Source of the DNA: Bilabrum cf. latius
Taxonomy: Eukaryota > Bigyra: Bicosoecida > Bigyra > Bicosoecida
Direction: 5' to 3'
Length of the DNA: 64,000 nt
Assembly: GCA_965178125.1 (NCBI GenBank)
Contig: OZ237747.1
Location: 186,001-250,000 of the forward strand
In this document: positions 34,410 to 47,600 of the stretch, piece after piece
How positions within the stretch are numbered: the stretch's first letter is position 1
Layout: the number at the start of each line of letters is the position of its first letter
Notes under the pieces: generated by a model
Told to the model about the DNA's origin: nothing
The model's input: the letters and a program-made list of their open reading frames with translations, nothing else
The model's database searches: none
Translations under genes and position numbers: made by a program

Positions 34410-34573
34410 TGATACAAACCGACGATTCCTATAATGACTGGGTGTGGCGGATCGGATTAAAGTCAGACTTGACGGAACATGCACGCTACTGGTTGGCCGC
34501 ATAAATTCGAGAACCGCACCTTGCTTGCCGTAGCTTTAAATACCGTCGGCGTTAAATACTAGTAATTGTAGCA
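34410..34573. promoter_or_regulatory. Divergent promoter region, eS8 and coiled-coil gene
   Basis: Only 164 bp separate the eS8 start from the next gene's ATG. The stretch includes AT-rich elements such as tttaaata about 40 bp before the plus-strand ATG. A shared bidirectional promoter is inferred from the spacing; no specific factor site is claimed. Confidence 0.4.
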
Positions 34574-36290
34574 ATGGAAGGTGCCAAACGACTGAAGTAC
34601 AGGAAATTAGGAGGAAAGCTCAGACCTGCAGCTGCCTCAAGCACCGCAGAGCACGCAGATCCATGGGGTGTACCATCTTCGGCGCCAGTAACCGCGCACT
34701 CGCCCGCTAGTGTCGCAGTGGCATCCGGTACTGGAGCCCCAGATGCTGAAGTATCATCGCTTCGCGCTAGAGCAAGTGATGCGGAGGCAAAGGCGTCAGC
34801 TCTGCAGGGCCAAGTCGCGAAACTGCGTAGCGAAATCAAAGAGGCCAATGCCCAGGCTGAGCAGGCGAAGAGAGCAGCGTCGGAAGCATAGCATGCAAAG
34901 GCTGGTATTGTGGAGACAAAAGAGGACGATGTGGAGCTCAGGCGCTCCTAGGATGAAATACGAGCGTTGCAAGAACAGGTGGAGGCTGCAAAGGCGCTGG
35001 CAGGCGAAAGCCAGCAGCGGGCTGAGCGTGCCGAGCGAGATGCCGCCAGCCATAAAGCTGCAAAGGAGTAGGCTGATAGCGAGCTTGCAGTGATTGGAAA
35101 GCAGGCGGAAGAGATGGCAAAGCAAGGCACCCGAGCTACCGAAGTGAGGCGAGCACAGATGCCCGAAGTGGCCTGTTTGTAACGCGAGCACCTCAGCTTA
35201 GCCAATGAGCCTCACACATGATCACTACTTTTACTATTCGCAGGAGGTCAAGCAAGAAGTGGCTAGGCTCGAAGGCGCTTTGGCGGACGCACGAGCGGCT
35301 GCAGAGGCGGCTCAAGCAGATGCTCAGGCGCTTCGAGACGCTTCCCAGTCCAAGGATGAGCAGCTGAAAGAAGCGCAGGATGCGGCACAGAGTTTGTCAA
35401 AGTCTGTTCGCGCCGTTGAGCAGGCGAAAGCCAGGGCCGAGCAGGACTCGGAGGCGGCGCGCGCCTCGCAGGCAGCCGCCGAAGCCCAGGCCCAGAAACT
35501 CAGGGAACAGGGCGAGGGGGCCCAGGAGGAAATCCGCAAGGCTCAGGCCTCCGCCGCCGAGGCCAGGGCAGCCGCGGACACGGCCCGCTCCGCCGCTGAG
35601 GCCGCTGAGAAACGGGCCGCCAAGGCCGAGACGGACGCCAGGGAGGCCCGAAGGGGCCAGGATGACGCGGCCCGGGCGCGGGGGGACGCGAGCAAGGCGC
35701 TGCAGGCCGCTAAAGACGAGGCCGCCGCCCTGCGGACCGAGTTGAGCGAGTCCAGGGCCTCTCTCGCCCGGCTGGAGGGGCGTGCCTCCAAGGAGGGGGG
35801 CAAGGCCAAGGAGGCAGCGGAGGAGGCCGCGGGGGCCGTGGCGCAGGCCGCCAAGCTGAGGGACGAGGTTGCCACGCTGCGGGCGCGAGCGGAGCAGGCG
35901 GAGCGGGCCCGCGGTGACGCGGAGGAGAAGGAGGGGATGGCCAGGGACCTGCACCGCAAGGCGATGATCGAGGCGGATGAGCTCAGGGAACAATTGAGGG
36001 CCGCGCAGGAGGGCGGGGCGGGAGCGGGAGCGGGGCCTAGCCCGGGCCTCAAGCGGCGCCAGTCCCGCCGCGGCGGGGGCGCCATGCGGCAGGAGGCCCA
36101 GAAGCAGAAGCAGGAGAGCGAGGAGGAGGGGAGCAGGGAGGGAGCCCGGGCCAAGGAAGCCGCGGGCGAGGGGGCTAAGCAGAGGGGCGAGGGACAGGGC
36201 GGCTTCGGAGTGGCCACCTTGCTGATAGTGGCTTTGCTTGCGCTGCTTGCCGGCGCAGGTGGGGCGATCGCAACGGGGGCGGGGTGCTGA
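34574..36290 (+). CDS. Tail-anchored coiled-coil protein
   Basis: Exons 34574-35143 and 35244-36290, with a 100-bp GT-AG intron in phase 0; 538 residues, TGA stop. Residues about 60-480 form an almost unbroken coiled coil, Ala/Glu/Lys/Gln-rich with heptads (for example LQEQVEAAKALAGESQQRAE, LREQGEGAQEEIRKAQASAA). A short Gly-rich basic hinge is followed by a single C-terminal membrane segment FGVATLLIVALLALLAGAGG, only eight residues from the end, so tail anchoring is likely (ER, Golgi or another organelle). Three TAG codons lie inside the coil, at helix positions where Gln is common and a break is not expected. Resembles golgin or tropomyosin-like tethers, but composition makes homology unsafe. 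Confidence 0.7.
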
Positions 36291-36581
36291 TGGAGGGCTC
36301 GTCGACTGACGTGTGACATCAGTTTGTGGGGTTTTGCTGACAAGTGGCTGCTGGATCTCATGCTTGAGATTGGGCCATCAAGCTCCTGATACGTTGCCGC
36401 TACAGATTTTGTAAGAAAATAAGATCAGGCCTTGAGCTTGTCCCGGCGGCCCGGGGGCGCGACAGACAAATAGATTGTTCCGGTTAGTAGGATCGGGGTG
36501 ACGCCCCCTTTTTGCAGGACCCGTGGCACTCTGAAGTGCTTTGATTAACCGTCAAAACATTGCCACTGACCGCTAATTATT

Positions 36582-38345
36582 ATGTACGGGAAACTATCTG
36601 ATGTATCCTTGAGATCTATGCGTCGAGGAGCTGCGCTGCGATGGGCAATGCGCAAGAGCTGCGCGCACCATCTTGGTCACTACGCCAGCCGGTCAGCGTC
36701 AGGCTCTGCTGCCGCATCACAGCTCGGGCAAGAGCCTATGGCTCGCAGTATCCACGCAGAAGGTACTCAAACTAATTTAACATGGAAAGCTGGACGTGTT
36801 GCCTCTCCGATTGCGCTCTCAAAGAACCCGATAGGGTCGCGACAGCCAAGAAGCAACTTGAGCACCAGACGCAGCTCTTCTTCTGCCGTATCGTCAAAGT
36901 CCAAGCCTGTGGGAGCGTAGCGTAATGTACTACGAAGCGCGTATAACCGCAGTGAGCCCTACATTGTCCGTTCTAATCCCAGCTGGGAACCAGAAGGTGA
37001 GCCTGCCCACGAGGGCAGCGTGAGGCTCGATTCTGAGGCACGAGGGCGCCGGCGGTCCGGCTCTCGGGCGAGCGACGAGAAACGAAAAGCGATGTTGTCA
37101 CCTATCAGGACGCAGGCGCTGGCATCCGCCTCTCGGCCGCGGCGCAGCTCTCGCATGGAGCACGCCGCCTCGAGGCAGCAGCACGTTCTCGTGGCGGAAG
37201 ACTTCGACACGACATTCGGGGGCCGGCTCAAGGAGGTGCGCGCCAGCTGGGAGCAGTGGGGAGACCCCAGCCTGCCCCCCTCTCGCACCATCGTGGTGTT
37301 CCCGTCGTTCTCCCACGGGCCGCACATGGCGGCCAACCGGGACGACCCCAGCCCGGGGTGGTGGGACTCCATGGTGGGGCCGGGCCGGTACATCGACACC
37401 AATCGATTCCGGGTCATCTGCCCGAGCATACTGGGGTCACCCTACGGGTCCACCTCCCCGACGAGCATGGACCCGGAATCGGGCAAGCAGCTCCGCATGG
37501 ACTTCCCGTCCATCACCCCCGCAGACCAGGCGAGGGCTCACGCCCTGCTGCTGGACCAGCTGGGCCTGGATCGGGTGCACGCAGTGATCGGGGCCTCCCT
37601 CGGAGGCATGCAGGCCATGCAGTACGCATCGTTGTTCCCTGACCGGCTGGACCGGCTTGGCGTCCTCGTGTCCACCCCCAAGACCACCCCCGGGTCCGTG
37701 GCCCTCCGCCGCATCTAGCGGCAGGCCATCGTGTCTGACCCCGCCTGGAAGCGGGGCAACTACGCCGACGAGGCGGACAAGCAGGCAGCCCGAGGGCCGG
37801 TCAGCGGGCTGCGGATCGCAAGGGAACTGGGCATGGTGGCCTACCGCTCTAGGGAGGAGCTTGACGCGAGGTTCGACTGGCGCGCGAGCAGCGACCAGGT
37901 CCGACCCACCGACCTGACCTTCGACGTGGAGAGCTACCTGAACTACCAGGGGGCCAAGTTCGCGAACGGGTCGTTCGACGCGAACGCGTACCTCATCCTG
38001 AGCAAGTGCATGGACCTGATGGATCTGGCGAATCCCTACGTGCAGCCGGGGCGCACACTCGCCGATGCGGCCCGGTCCATCCGAGCCAAGAGCCTGTTCG
38101 TGGGAGTGAAGCAGGACACGCTCACCCCCGCCGCTGAGATGGAGGCACTGGCTGGCATGATGCGGGCGGACGGCAGGCCTCGGGGTGACGCCAGGTTCGT
38201 TGAGCTGGACTCGTGGTACGGCCACGACGCCTTCTTGAAGGAGTTCGACCGGATGGGGCCTCTGCTGCAGGAGCACCTTGAGCAGGGGGTGGAAGAGGCG
38301 CTGAGGAGGGAGGAGGTGCACACCACGGGGCTGAGTCTGCCGTGA
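36582..38345 (+). CDS. Homoserine/serine O-acyltransferase (MetX/Met2-like)
   Basis: Alpha/beta-hydrolase-fold acyltransferase, usually acetyl-CoA plus homoserine to O-acetylhomoserine. One frame, 587 residues, TGA stop. The first 110 residues are Arg/Ser-rich (MRRGAALRWAMRKSCAHHLG), like a mitochondrial presequence. Core motifs: RASWEQWGDP; VFPSFSHGPHMAAN; NRFRVICPSILGSPYGSTSP; VIGASLGGMQAM with nucleophile Ser about 339; VGVKQDTLTPAAEM with the acid; YGHDAFL with the catalytic His. Two TAG codons: 36918 in the leader, and 37716 in LRRI-Q-RQAIVSDPAW. Family members have Q in (Q)RQ[AS]I, as in yeast Met2 from memory. Family members acting on serine exist, so the substrate is not certain. It is 3.6 kb from cysteine synthase, with eS8 and the coiled-coil gene between. 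Confidence 0.85.
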
Positions 38346-38570
38346 GTAGATCTAGACTCTAGGGGATGGTCGCAGTGCAGTGCACACTGCCATCCTGATG
38401 ACTGCCTGACCTGACCATCCTTGCCTTCGGCCCTAGGAGTGCGGCTTACGTGCTTGCTTTTCAAAGTTATGCTTCTGCGCAATTCATATGGCATGCAGAT
38501 TATCTTCAACCACCCCAGTACGCAAGTCAATCGGGCCACACCCGTGTCGTGCCCTGCGCTGCTGGATGCT

Positions 38571-38590
38571 GCATGCATGCATGCATGCAT
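38571..38590. repeat. (GCAT)n tetranucleotide repeat
   Basis: Five copies of GCAT in the 343-bp intergenic region between the O-acyltransferase and the UBR-family gene. The rest of that interval (38346-38688) shows no gene. Confidence 0.85.
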
Positions 38591-38688
38591 CGCTCGTCAC
38601 ACTGGTTGAGCGCTTGGCGATCGTCCACGCGACCAAGAACATGTACTATTTCGGAGGGTGCTGATCAATTTGGTTCGCAAATCCTGGT

Positions 38689-41600
38689 ATGGATCAAAGA
38701 CAGGATCGTACGTCTACTGTGTAGGCAGCCTTAGATGCAGATTCCAGCGGAAAACTGCGTGCATAGCTCGACACATACGTGAGCGGATCGAGACGGCCAG
38801 AGCGCGTATACGCAGAGGCAGCCCAAAGCTCCGAAGCAGCCAAAAAGGTGTGCGGGTACGTGTTTAAGGACGGCGATTTCGCGTACTACTCGAAAGCGTA
38901 TGCGGCCGATGGAACTTGCATCATTTGCTAGAACTGCTTTGAACCAGAGTTGCACAAGGGCACGGAATACGTGCGGTACCGCACAGCAGCGGGTGGCGTG
39001 TGTGATATTGGTGATGCTGAAGCTATTGATCCTGTGTGCTGGCCTAAGCGATTCCGTGACGCCCTGGAAGGCAAATCCGTCGACCCAACCACGCTGCTGG
39101 ATGCTCCGTTGCGATCTCGAGCCAGCGAGGCGATCAATAAAGCCGTTGAGGGAATTTGCGCGGCCGCTTTGAGTTTACGGTCTTCATATTAGAATGCTGA
39201 TGACCTAGACTCCCTGCTGACCGAGGCACCTGGTCCTAGAGCTGCTGAGGAGCCTGGGGCGGCCAAGGGGTCCAAACCGAGCGCTTCGCCAGGAATGAGG
39301 CTCCGCAGCGGGCGACTGGTCAAGGCAGAGGTCGGTGCCGGTGTTGGCGCCAACTCCAGATCGAGCTCAGCCAGTCACGCCGCTGGTAGCTCCGGTCCGG
39401 CCCCTGCAGTGCCCGAGGGTGCCGCTGAATCGGACCAAAGCGATGTGGAGGAAGAGGAGGAGGAGGCAGAAGACGGCGATGGCTCCGCGGACTAGATGGC
39501 AGAGCACATGATGGCGATGCTGCAGGGGCAGGGAATGGACCCCGAACAGGCCGCTGCCCTGGTGCAGCAGCTGAACGCGGGAGCGGGAGGTGGCGGGCTG
39601 TTCGGGGCAGGGCTGCCTGGGCTCCTGGCGAGTAGTGATGGCGAAGAGGGCGGGGACGAGGAAGATGGAATTGACGTTGAAGACCATAACGACGAGGATG
39701 AAGACGAGGCGGACGACGACGAGGTAGTCGGCGCGGGGGCAACCCCGGGGCAGGGCGGTTTCGCTGGCACGCTCATGTCCTGGCTCGGCCAGGCGATCCC
39801 AGGCGCGGGGGCAGCCGGGGGAACCTCGGGCCGCGCATAGGCTGGCAGCGGTGCAGGCGCAGAGAGACGGAAGAAGAAGAAGATGTAGAAGAGGAAAGCT
39901 CCCATCGAGGAGACTGGGGACGGGTCGCTGCCGCAGTATTCAGTGGTGCTGCACGACGACGACTGGCACACGTACGACCAGGTGCAGGCCGCGTTCCGCA
40001 GGCTAGGCATACAAGATCTGGAGGCAGGCCGCCTGACCATGGCAGTGGACCAGGAAGGAGACGTCGAGGTGGTCAAAGGGGCCGCTGGATCCAAGGCGGT
40101 ACGGAGGGCTGTGAGGGTGCTGTCCACGGAGACTAGGCTCATCACCAGCGTGGAGTCGCAGGAGACTCGCGCGATGGTCCGCAGGGCAGGATGGCTCTGC
40201 GCCTGGGTGCACCAGATGGCACAGAGGGGGGAGGGGCTCCTGGAGCTCGTCGCCAGGGCGCTCGCCGCTCCAGTGAGCCCCGGCGCCATGGATGCCGCCG
40301 GCACCAGCCCCGCAGCTCTGCCTCTCGACTGCAGGGAGGCGTGTTCCAGGAGCGCCTTGGAGCTGCTGCTGGGCCTGGACCCGCTGCTGACGAGGGTCGT
40401 GCGGGACCAGCTGCACAAGGTGTACACGCTGGGGTTCAGGCGGGATTCCTTCCGAGAGGCATTCACGGCGGGGTATGCGCGCGCGTGTCCGAGCCTCTTG
40501 CAGCGGTGGTGCCTGGGCCTGGGCACCAAGAAGAGCACCGTGCTCGACCTCACCGTGCAGGTGCTCACCGCGCCCTCGCTAGTGGTGCGGCATGCCCTGA
40601 AGGCGGGCGGCGTGGGGCCAGGCAGAGTCGAGGCGGTGGGCGGTGCGGGCAGCGGGGCGGGCGCGGACGCAGGTGACGGGCCAGCAGATCAGCAGGCCGA
40701 GGACTCGGGGCTGATCGGGGCCCTGGCCCGAGCTGCAGGGGAGGGTGTGGTGGCTGCGGCCGTGCCCGTGGGTCACGAGCCGATCTATTTGCGCGACGGG
40801 AAGCGCAAGGCGGGTGGCCGAGGGGGGGGCGGCCACATCGAGGGACCCTCGGCGGCGGGAGTTCTCGTCGGCGAGCTGGACCTCATTCGGATGGGCGTGG
40901 GCACCAAGCGAGGCAGCCCAGGCAAGGCCCACCAAAGGGAGCTGGGCCCCAGGCCAGTGCCCCTGACAGAGGGAACCATGGGCGTGAGGCTGCCCCGCTG
41001 CGTGGGGATCGACATGAACCACGTGACCGTGGTGCACCAGCGGTTCATGCAGGTGATCAACCAGCTAGAGTACGTGGCCCGGGTGCCTGGCGCGGCCCTC
41101 CGAGTGCTGGGCACGCCCGCGGTGGCCGAGTCCATGCTGCGTGGGCTCTCCGTCACGCAGGGCATGGACCCGAAGACCAAGGTCAAGGGGGCCGCCATGG
41201 TGTTCCCTCCCGTCTCATGGGCGGTCGCACTGGACACGGCCCTGCGGACGTGCTCCCAGTGGGACCAGATCGTGGGGCTCGCTTGCCACGATGCAGACGA
41301 GTGCCTGCGGAGGGCCGGCGTCGGTCTCGCGAGCCACGGCGAGGGGGCGGGCGAGGAGGCCAAAGAGGGGTAGGCGGCCCAGGTGTTCCCCCCGTCGCCA
41401 TGGCCCCTGGTGCAGAGCGCTATCGCCACGTCGATGGGCGCGCTGAGGGAACGGTGCCTGCTCGCCGGGACGTACGGGGCGCTGCACCCGACGACTAGGG
41501 CGAGGGTGGCTGCCTCGAGGGAAGACAAGACCGCCGCGGGGGGACGCGAAGGGCACGCCGTCACTGGTGCTAGCACCTTCAAGGACATCGCCTGGGCCAC

Positions 41601-44600
41601 TGCCCCGGCCTTTCAGGACGAACTGCGGTCGAAGCCTTCGCCAGACTCGCCTGAAGCTGCGGTCCAGACTCTGGCGCTGGCTGCTTCGGATGACCTTGCG
41701 GCGCTGCGCATCGGATATCGCTCCGTGGGTAGCAGGGTCCCGGCGGTCTTTGCGCCGCGACCTGCTGGCTCAGAGGGCCGCCCAGCCTCCTCGGGCTCCT
41801 CGGGAGCCTGCTCCGTGCAGCTTCTGGCTGCCGCCCCCGTCAGCGAGGATCGGGCCGTCTCGATTCACTACCCGCTGCATCGCGCTGCTGCGGTGACCTT
41901 CTCCAGGATGTCGCAATCGGTGGGCGTCGCCGTGTCTCGGGCCGGAGAAGCCGCTGATGGAGTGTAGAGAGACTTGCTGACGGAGTGGCTGCTGGCTGCT
42001 TCGGGTGAGTCGAGCGGCTCCAGCGTCGCAGTGCCAGCCTTGCGGTGCGCCGCTGCGGGCGGAAGCGGCGGTGGCGCGACGTCTTTGGAGCAATCAGGCA
42101 AGCTTGTAGTTCCGCTGGATGCGGAGCATGCCTTGCAGTCCAGGGCGGGCACAGCCGCGGGGCTGGTGCAAGGCCCCTTAGAGGCGATCGTGTTCGCGTC
42201 GCGCGCCTCGAGGGGGCAGTGGGTGAGGAACGGGTCCCTGGACGGAGAGCTGCTGAACTACTTCACGAGGCCGGTGCGGGAGAGTTTCTTCGCCATGGAC
42301 GTGCGCTGCCTGCAAGTGGGCGCGCTGCTTGCGGGCGGAGACGCGCTGGTCGGCCACGTGCTGAACGCGTTCGGGGTGGCTGCATTCGCGCTCGACGAGC
42401 CTTCGAAGGAAGCCGATGCTGCCAGCAGGGAGAGGCACGACCGGGCACGTGACCGCACCGATGTGCCCCCGGCAGAGTGTGACGAGCTCGCCGAGGCCCT
42501 GCGGATCCTGTGCACAGCAGCGTCTCAGCTCCCCGTGGTGGGGCATCCCAGCGATGCCGCGGTGGCGGTTTCCGAGGAGCAGGCCGCTGCATCCGGTGCA
42601 AGCGCCGCAGCCACCGAAGGGGTCTCGTCTGCGCTGGCGCTGGCGTCTGCCGGCGCAGGCGCGGAAGAGAGCAAGATGGACGACGCGGGGGAGCAAGAGA
42701 GCAAGATGGCTGACGAAGTGCTTGGGGAAGGGGAAGATGCCCAGGGCGGGGAGCACCTCGGTGGCAGGACCAGGGTCCAGGAGCACTACCGCTCGGGGGC
42801 CCCTGATCTGGGAGTTGCTCTGCGCACCATGGGGCTGGCGGCAGATGCCGTGGGGTACGTGCGGGATAGCGACGGGCAGCAGTCGCTGGTGCCCCGTGCC
42901 GCTTCTTTGGAACACGACACAGATAGGTGGTGCGCTGCTACCGGCGCAGCGCCGCCCGCCGCCTCCGGCCCTGCGAGGTGGGACTAGCGGAGAGCCGGCA
43001 TCCTTGCCACCCTGCGGCAGGCCTTTATCCACCTCCTGTCACAGGGCCCCAAGCCCCGATCAGCCGTGGACAAAGTGGCAGCGAGGGTGTTCACGTCCAT
43101 GCGGCGCACCCCGGAGAGGGATGTTAACGTGTGCCTGAATGCAGTGGCCGTCTACCGACCTCCCACAGCCAAAGAGCCGGGGTAGTACTCTTTGCGACCC
43201 GAGTGCTGGCTGCTGTACGACCGCTGTTCCCTCACGCTGCAGCAAAGGTCGGATCGGAACGAGGCCGAGCACGCGTACGAGGAGCAGAGGGAGGCCATAC
43301 GGTCGAAGCTGCAGGTGTGGGGCACGGGCAAGGGAGACGGAGGCTAGAAGCAGAAGGCAAGCAAGCACGTTACAATAAGCCAGCTGCTGCGGTACAGCGT
43401 GCCGCCCGCCGCACCACTGCCCCCCACCACGCCCGGGTTCGCGCCGGTGCGGCAGCTGCTGCACTCGACTCTCTTCGCGCAGACGTGCCGTGGAGTGCTT
43501 GCGGACGCGGTGCAGGGCCTGGAGCACCGAGTTACGGCGGACGGGCTGCGTTGGGCCCTGCACGGTCTATGTCTCGCGGCGATGGCCTGGCCTGAGCAAC
43601 GGCGGCGGGAGGCCTGGGAGGAGGAGAACCAGAGGCAAGAGGAGGCACGCGAGGCGGCCGCGGTGGCAGCACCGGAGGAGAAGGCAAAGGAGGAGAAGAA
43701 GTCCAAGAAAGAGAAGAAAATCAAGAAAGACAAGAAGGAGAAGAAAGACAAGAAGGAGAAGAAGTCCAAGAAGGACAAAAAGAGCCGGAAGAAGGCCTCG
43801 GCAGGTGGCAGATCTCCGTCAGATATGCGGCGATTGCTGCCCGCCCCAGAGCCCGTCCAGCTATTTTACGGGCAAATCGACTCGAACGCGTCGATGGCCT
43901 AGTTAGATGCCTTCATTGCAGCCGTCTGCACCCGTCCGCAGGAAAGTGAGGGGACAAGCGACAGCGCCCGGCTCGACGCATCCATTCTGTCGCTGCTGGT
44001 CGACCTGGTCAAGGGAGAGGTCGTGCTGCCCGGCGGTGCCGGTGATGCAAAGGATGATGCAAAGGATGCTGGTGGTGGCAAGGGTGCTTCTGACGCGACT
44101 GCAATTGCCCTGGCAACGACTGAGACACGCGAGAGTGCTGGGTGGCTCCTTCGCGCCCTCCCGGCGCTGCACCCCCGCCTCAAACAGGCGGTAGATGCCG
44201 CGCTGCGGAAGGGGGGCGCCATGGATGCAGAGGCCGCCGAGCAGAGACGGCTGCAGGAGCGGCAGGCGGCAGATGCCCGCCGGCGCGCGGCACAGGAGAG
44301 GGCCATGCGGCAGTTCGCTGCCAGGCAGAGCGCCTTCCTTGGCCGCATGTCGACGACGGGCGCGGCCAGCGGGGCAGGGTCTTCCAGCAGCGATGCGGCG
44401 GTTGGTCTTGAGGGCCTCCCCAAGCTGGGGTCATCTGCCCGGCGGGCCAGCACCGATGCAGACCAAGCCGGGTACGAGGGCGGGATGGGCGTGGGCGGGC
44501 AACAGCCGCATGTTGCGAGGGGTGGCGTGTGGGCGGCTGCCGTTGCCCAAGGCGCTGCTCTGGTCCAACGCAGGGCCCAGGTGGAGCTGAACCACGCAGA

Positions 44601-47600
44601 GGAGCGACTGGAGCAGATCGATGGCTCCCTGGAGGCAGCTGGTATCCCCGTCAGTGGCGCTCTCCTCGCTGGTCTGCAGGGTCTCGGGCCCGGGTGCCTG
44701 CTTCACGAGCGCGGCCTGTGGCAAGCCGCCGCGGATGACTGCCACCGGCGCATCGAGCAGGCCAAGGAGGCCCAGCGCGGCTGCGCTGCCCTGCTGCCCC
44801 TGGACATGTCTGAGGGCATGGAGGACCAAGAGGACCAGGAGGCGCACCTGCTCAAGTGTGTGCTGACGCACGAGCGCAGGCCAGCCGACACTCTCTTCGT
44901 GCCCATGCTGCTCGCCTCTGCCTCTCACATGGCCCTCGTGGACGCATCGAGAGGGGCCTACCTGCCCTGCACCGCTCGAGAACTAGAGGGCGATGGCGGG
45001 CGCGGTCCCGGAGGCGCGCGATCGGCTGCCCTTGCAGCTCGCTGCTCGGATCCCCTGCTGGCCATGCTGCTCTGGAGCAAGGAAAGCAGCGAGATAGACG
45101 GTGAAATCGCGACTGGGTACAGAGCTGGCCGCCCGGGTGCTATGGGCTGGCTGCCACGGTGGGCAGATGCGCGGCTCCGTCAGGCCATTGTGCGCGAGAC
45201 TATTGCGCTGAGGGCTGTATCGGAGGACGCTGCCGACCGCGAGGACGCTGCTGCCTCTCCAGATACATTATGCCTTGCCACCCATGGGCCCGTTGTGCTG
45301 GACGCACTGGACTACGAGGCAGCGGTGAGCGCGTGCCAGGCCGCCGGTCTGCAGCCCGTGAGTTTCCTTGTGCTGACTGGGCTCGCTGTGGTCGCGCGGC
45401 AGGCCCGCACTGATGCCGAGGCAGGAAGCAAGGTGGGCGATGAGGCGTCAAGCGGGGAGGGGGCAGGCGCGATCCGTGAATCCAGCTCGCCAAGGGTAGC
45501 CGCTGGGGCTCGCGTCCGGGCCGCGGTGCTCGGAGCGGCACAGGACCTCGTGTCGGACGGCCAGGCGGCTCGGGGGGAGCTTCCCAAGCTCTGCGACATG
45601 CTGCTCGGAGACATCGGCAGTGGCTCTGCTCCAATGGAGAGCGCAGGCCCCGTTACCGGGGGTGCGAGCAGAAGTCGGACTGTTGCGCCGCCCCCGCTGC
45701 CGGGAACATCCGCAACAGCCCCTGTCTCAGCCGGAGACGCAGGCACCACCGCCTCATCGTATACCGGCCCGAAGCTGCAGCAGTCCACTCAGTCTTTAGG
45801 ACCTGGCTCATCCGCTGCCTCTAGAACCATGTAGCGGCTGCATGCGCACACTCAGAGACAGCCGTCCACGGCGCAGCCCTTTGCAGCAACTCGCGCGCAG
45901 CTCGAAACGCCAGGTGCCAAGGCAGGCAAGTCGGATGGTCTGCAGAGCACTTCAGAGCATGCCACAACCTCACAGTGGGGCATGCTGGCCCTGTGCGAGC
46001 AGCACCCCGTCTACTACCAGGAGCTCAAGAACTACCGGCAGCAGCTGCGGAAGGATAGCCGCGTGCGCAGAGAGAACCGGTCGCTGTTCGTGAGCGAGGG
46101 CGAGTTCGCCGCCCCTTTGTCCAAGGCGGTCTGCAACACTGCTATTCCCGAGGCGGGAGACGCCGTGCTCTTCGGATAGCCGTGGGCCATGGGGGCGGAA
46201 GCAGCGGCCAATGCAGCCCTGGCTCGATTGTCGGACCCCAGTCGCCCGGCAGCCACGGGATCAGTTGCTGCAGGCGCGGCTGCCTCGGGGGCTGACTCTG
46301 CAGGCTCCGTGGGCTCAGCAGCACCGAGCCGCGCGGAAGTAGGGACGGCAAAGCTTGGTGACACACCAGCTGCTGCCATCAGTGGGTCGGTGCATGCACT
46401 AGTCGCGGACGCTACACTGCGGGAGGACGCTGCTCGGTCGGGTACAGGGTGCGGCCACGACGAGAAGGCCTCGGGGTTCCCCGGCCGGGTGGACTCTCTG
46501 TGTCCGTCGGGGTTCCTCGGGGTCGCGCAGCCCTTTGTCCTGCCGGCCTCGGAGATCCTGGATCAAGCTACGTCCCGCGGGCTGCTTGCTGCCAGGGAGG
46601 ACGGCTCGTTGGGTGGCTTTCCGGGTGCGGCATCCAGAACGGTGGCAGGGCATGCCCTGCGGTCCGACGAGGTGTCCAGAGGCCTCGTGCGCATGCAAAG
46701 GGACTCCTCGAGACTGCAGGCGGCCGGGGATTACGCGCTTAGACTGCTTACAGAGGTGCTAGAGCGCCGCAAACAGCAGTTCTCAGATTCGCTCCAGACG
46801 TAGCTGGTGCAGGCTTTGGGGCCTGCGTTGCCCCAGAGTCTGCGAGACCAAGCAGGCCAGCTGGTGTGCAGCCCAACTCGTGGGCTGGTCGAGCTCGCCG
46901 GTACCCTGGGCGTGGAAGTGAGCAGGTCCGCAGAGGATGGCGGGATGACTGTCAGCGAGAGGGTGGGTGTCGCCGCTGGACTCGTGCGTCAGGTGATTGC
47001 GCGCGGGGGCGGGAGCTCGCTGCTGCATCGCATGCTACACATCGCTGCCATGACCGCGAGAACGGCGGGGAATGCTGCCGCGCACCACGAGGCTATCGTG
47101 TTTGATTTCGCCGGTGAGGACCTGGCAAGCTTCGAGAATAGCCGGGAGACTGCAGCCGGAGCTAGCGGGGGCGAACCTCCGTCCATGGCGCGCGGGGAAT
47201 CGTCCCAGCTGCTGGACGACCTTCTAGACGAAATGGAGGACGTGCGTGACGAGGAGGAGGGAGCCGGCGCGGCTGCCTCTGCTCTTGGCGCTTCCGCTGC
47301 CGCTGCGCCTGCCGTTGCTTCCGATGACCCAGCCCCAAGGCTGCAGCAGATGGGTGAAGTACTCGCTGTCGCAGCCCATGCCACCAAGGACCTGGGCATG
47401 GACACCCCCGAAGCCGCATTGGCTGCGGCTGAGGCCATGCCGCAGGGGACGACCATGCCGGGAACTCGAGAGGATTGGGTCAAGCCTGGCGGCGCGTTGC
47501 ACCCCCTTGTGCTGGCAGCGGGTGATCCGGCGCACAGCGGTATCAAGCAGGATCTCACAACGGCTGTGCAGGGCCTGGGCGTTGCATTGAGCACATCAAG

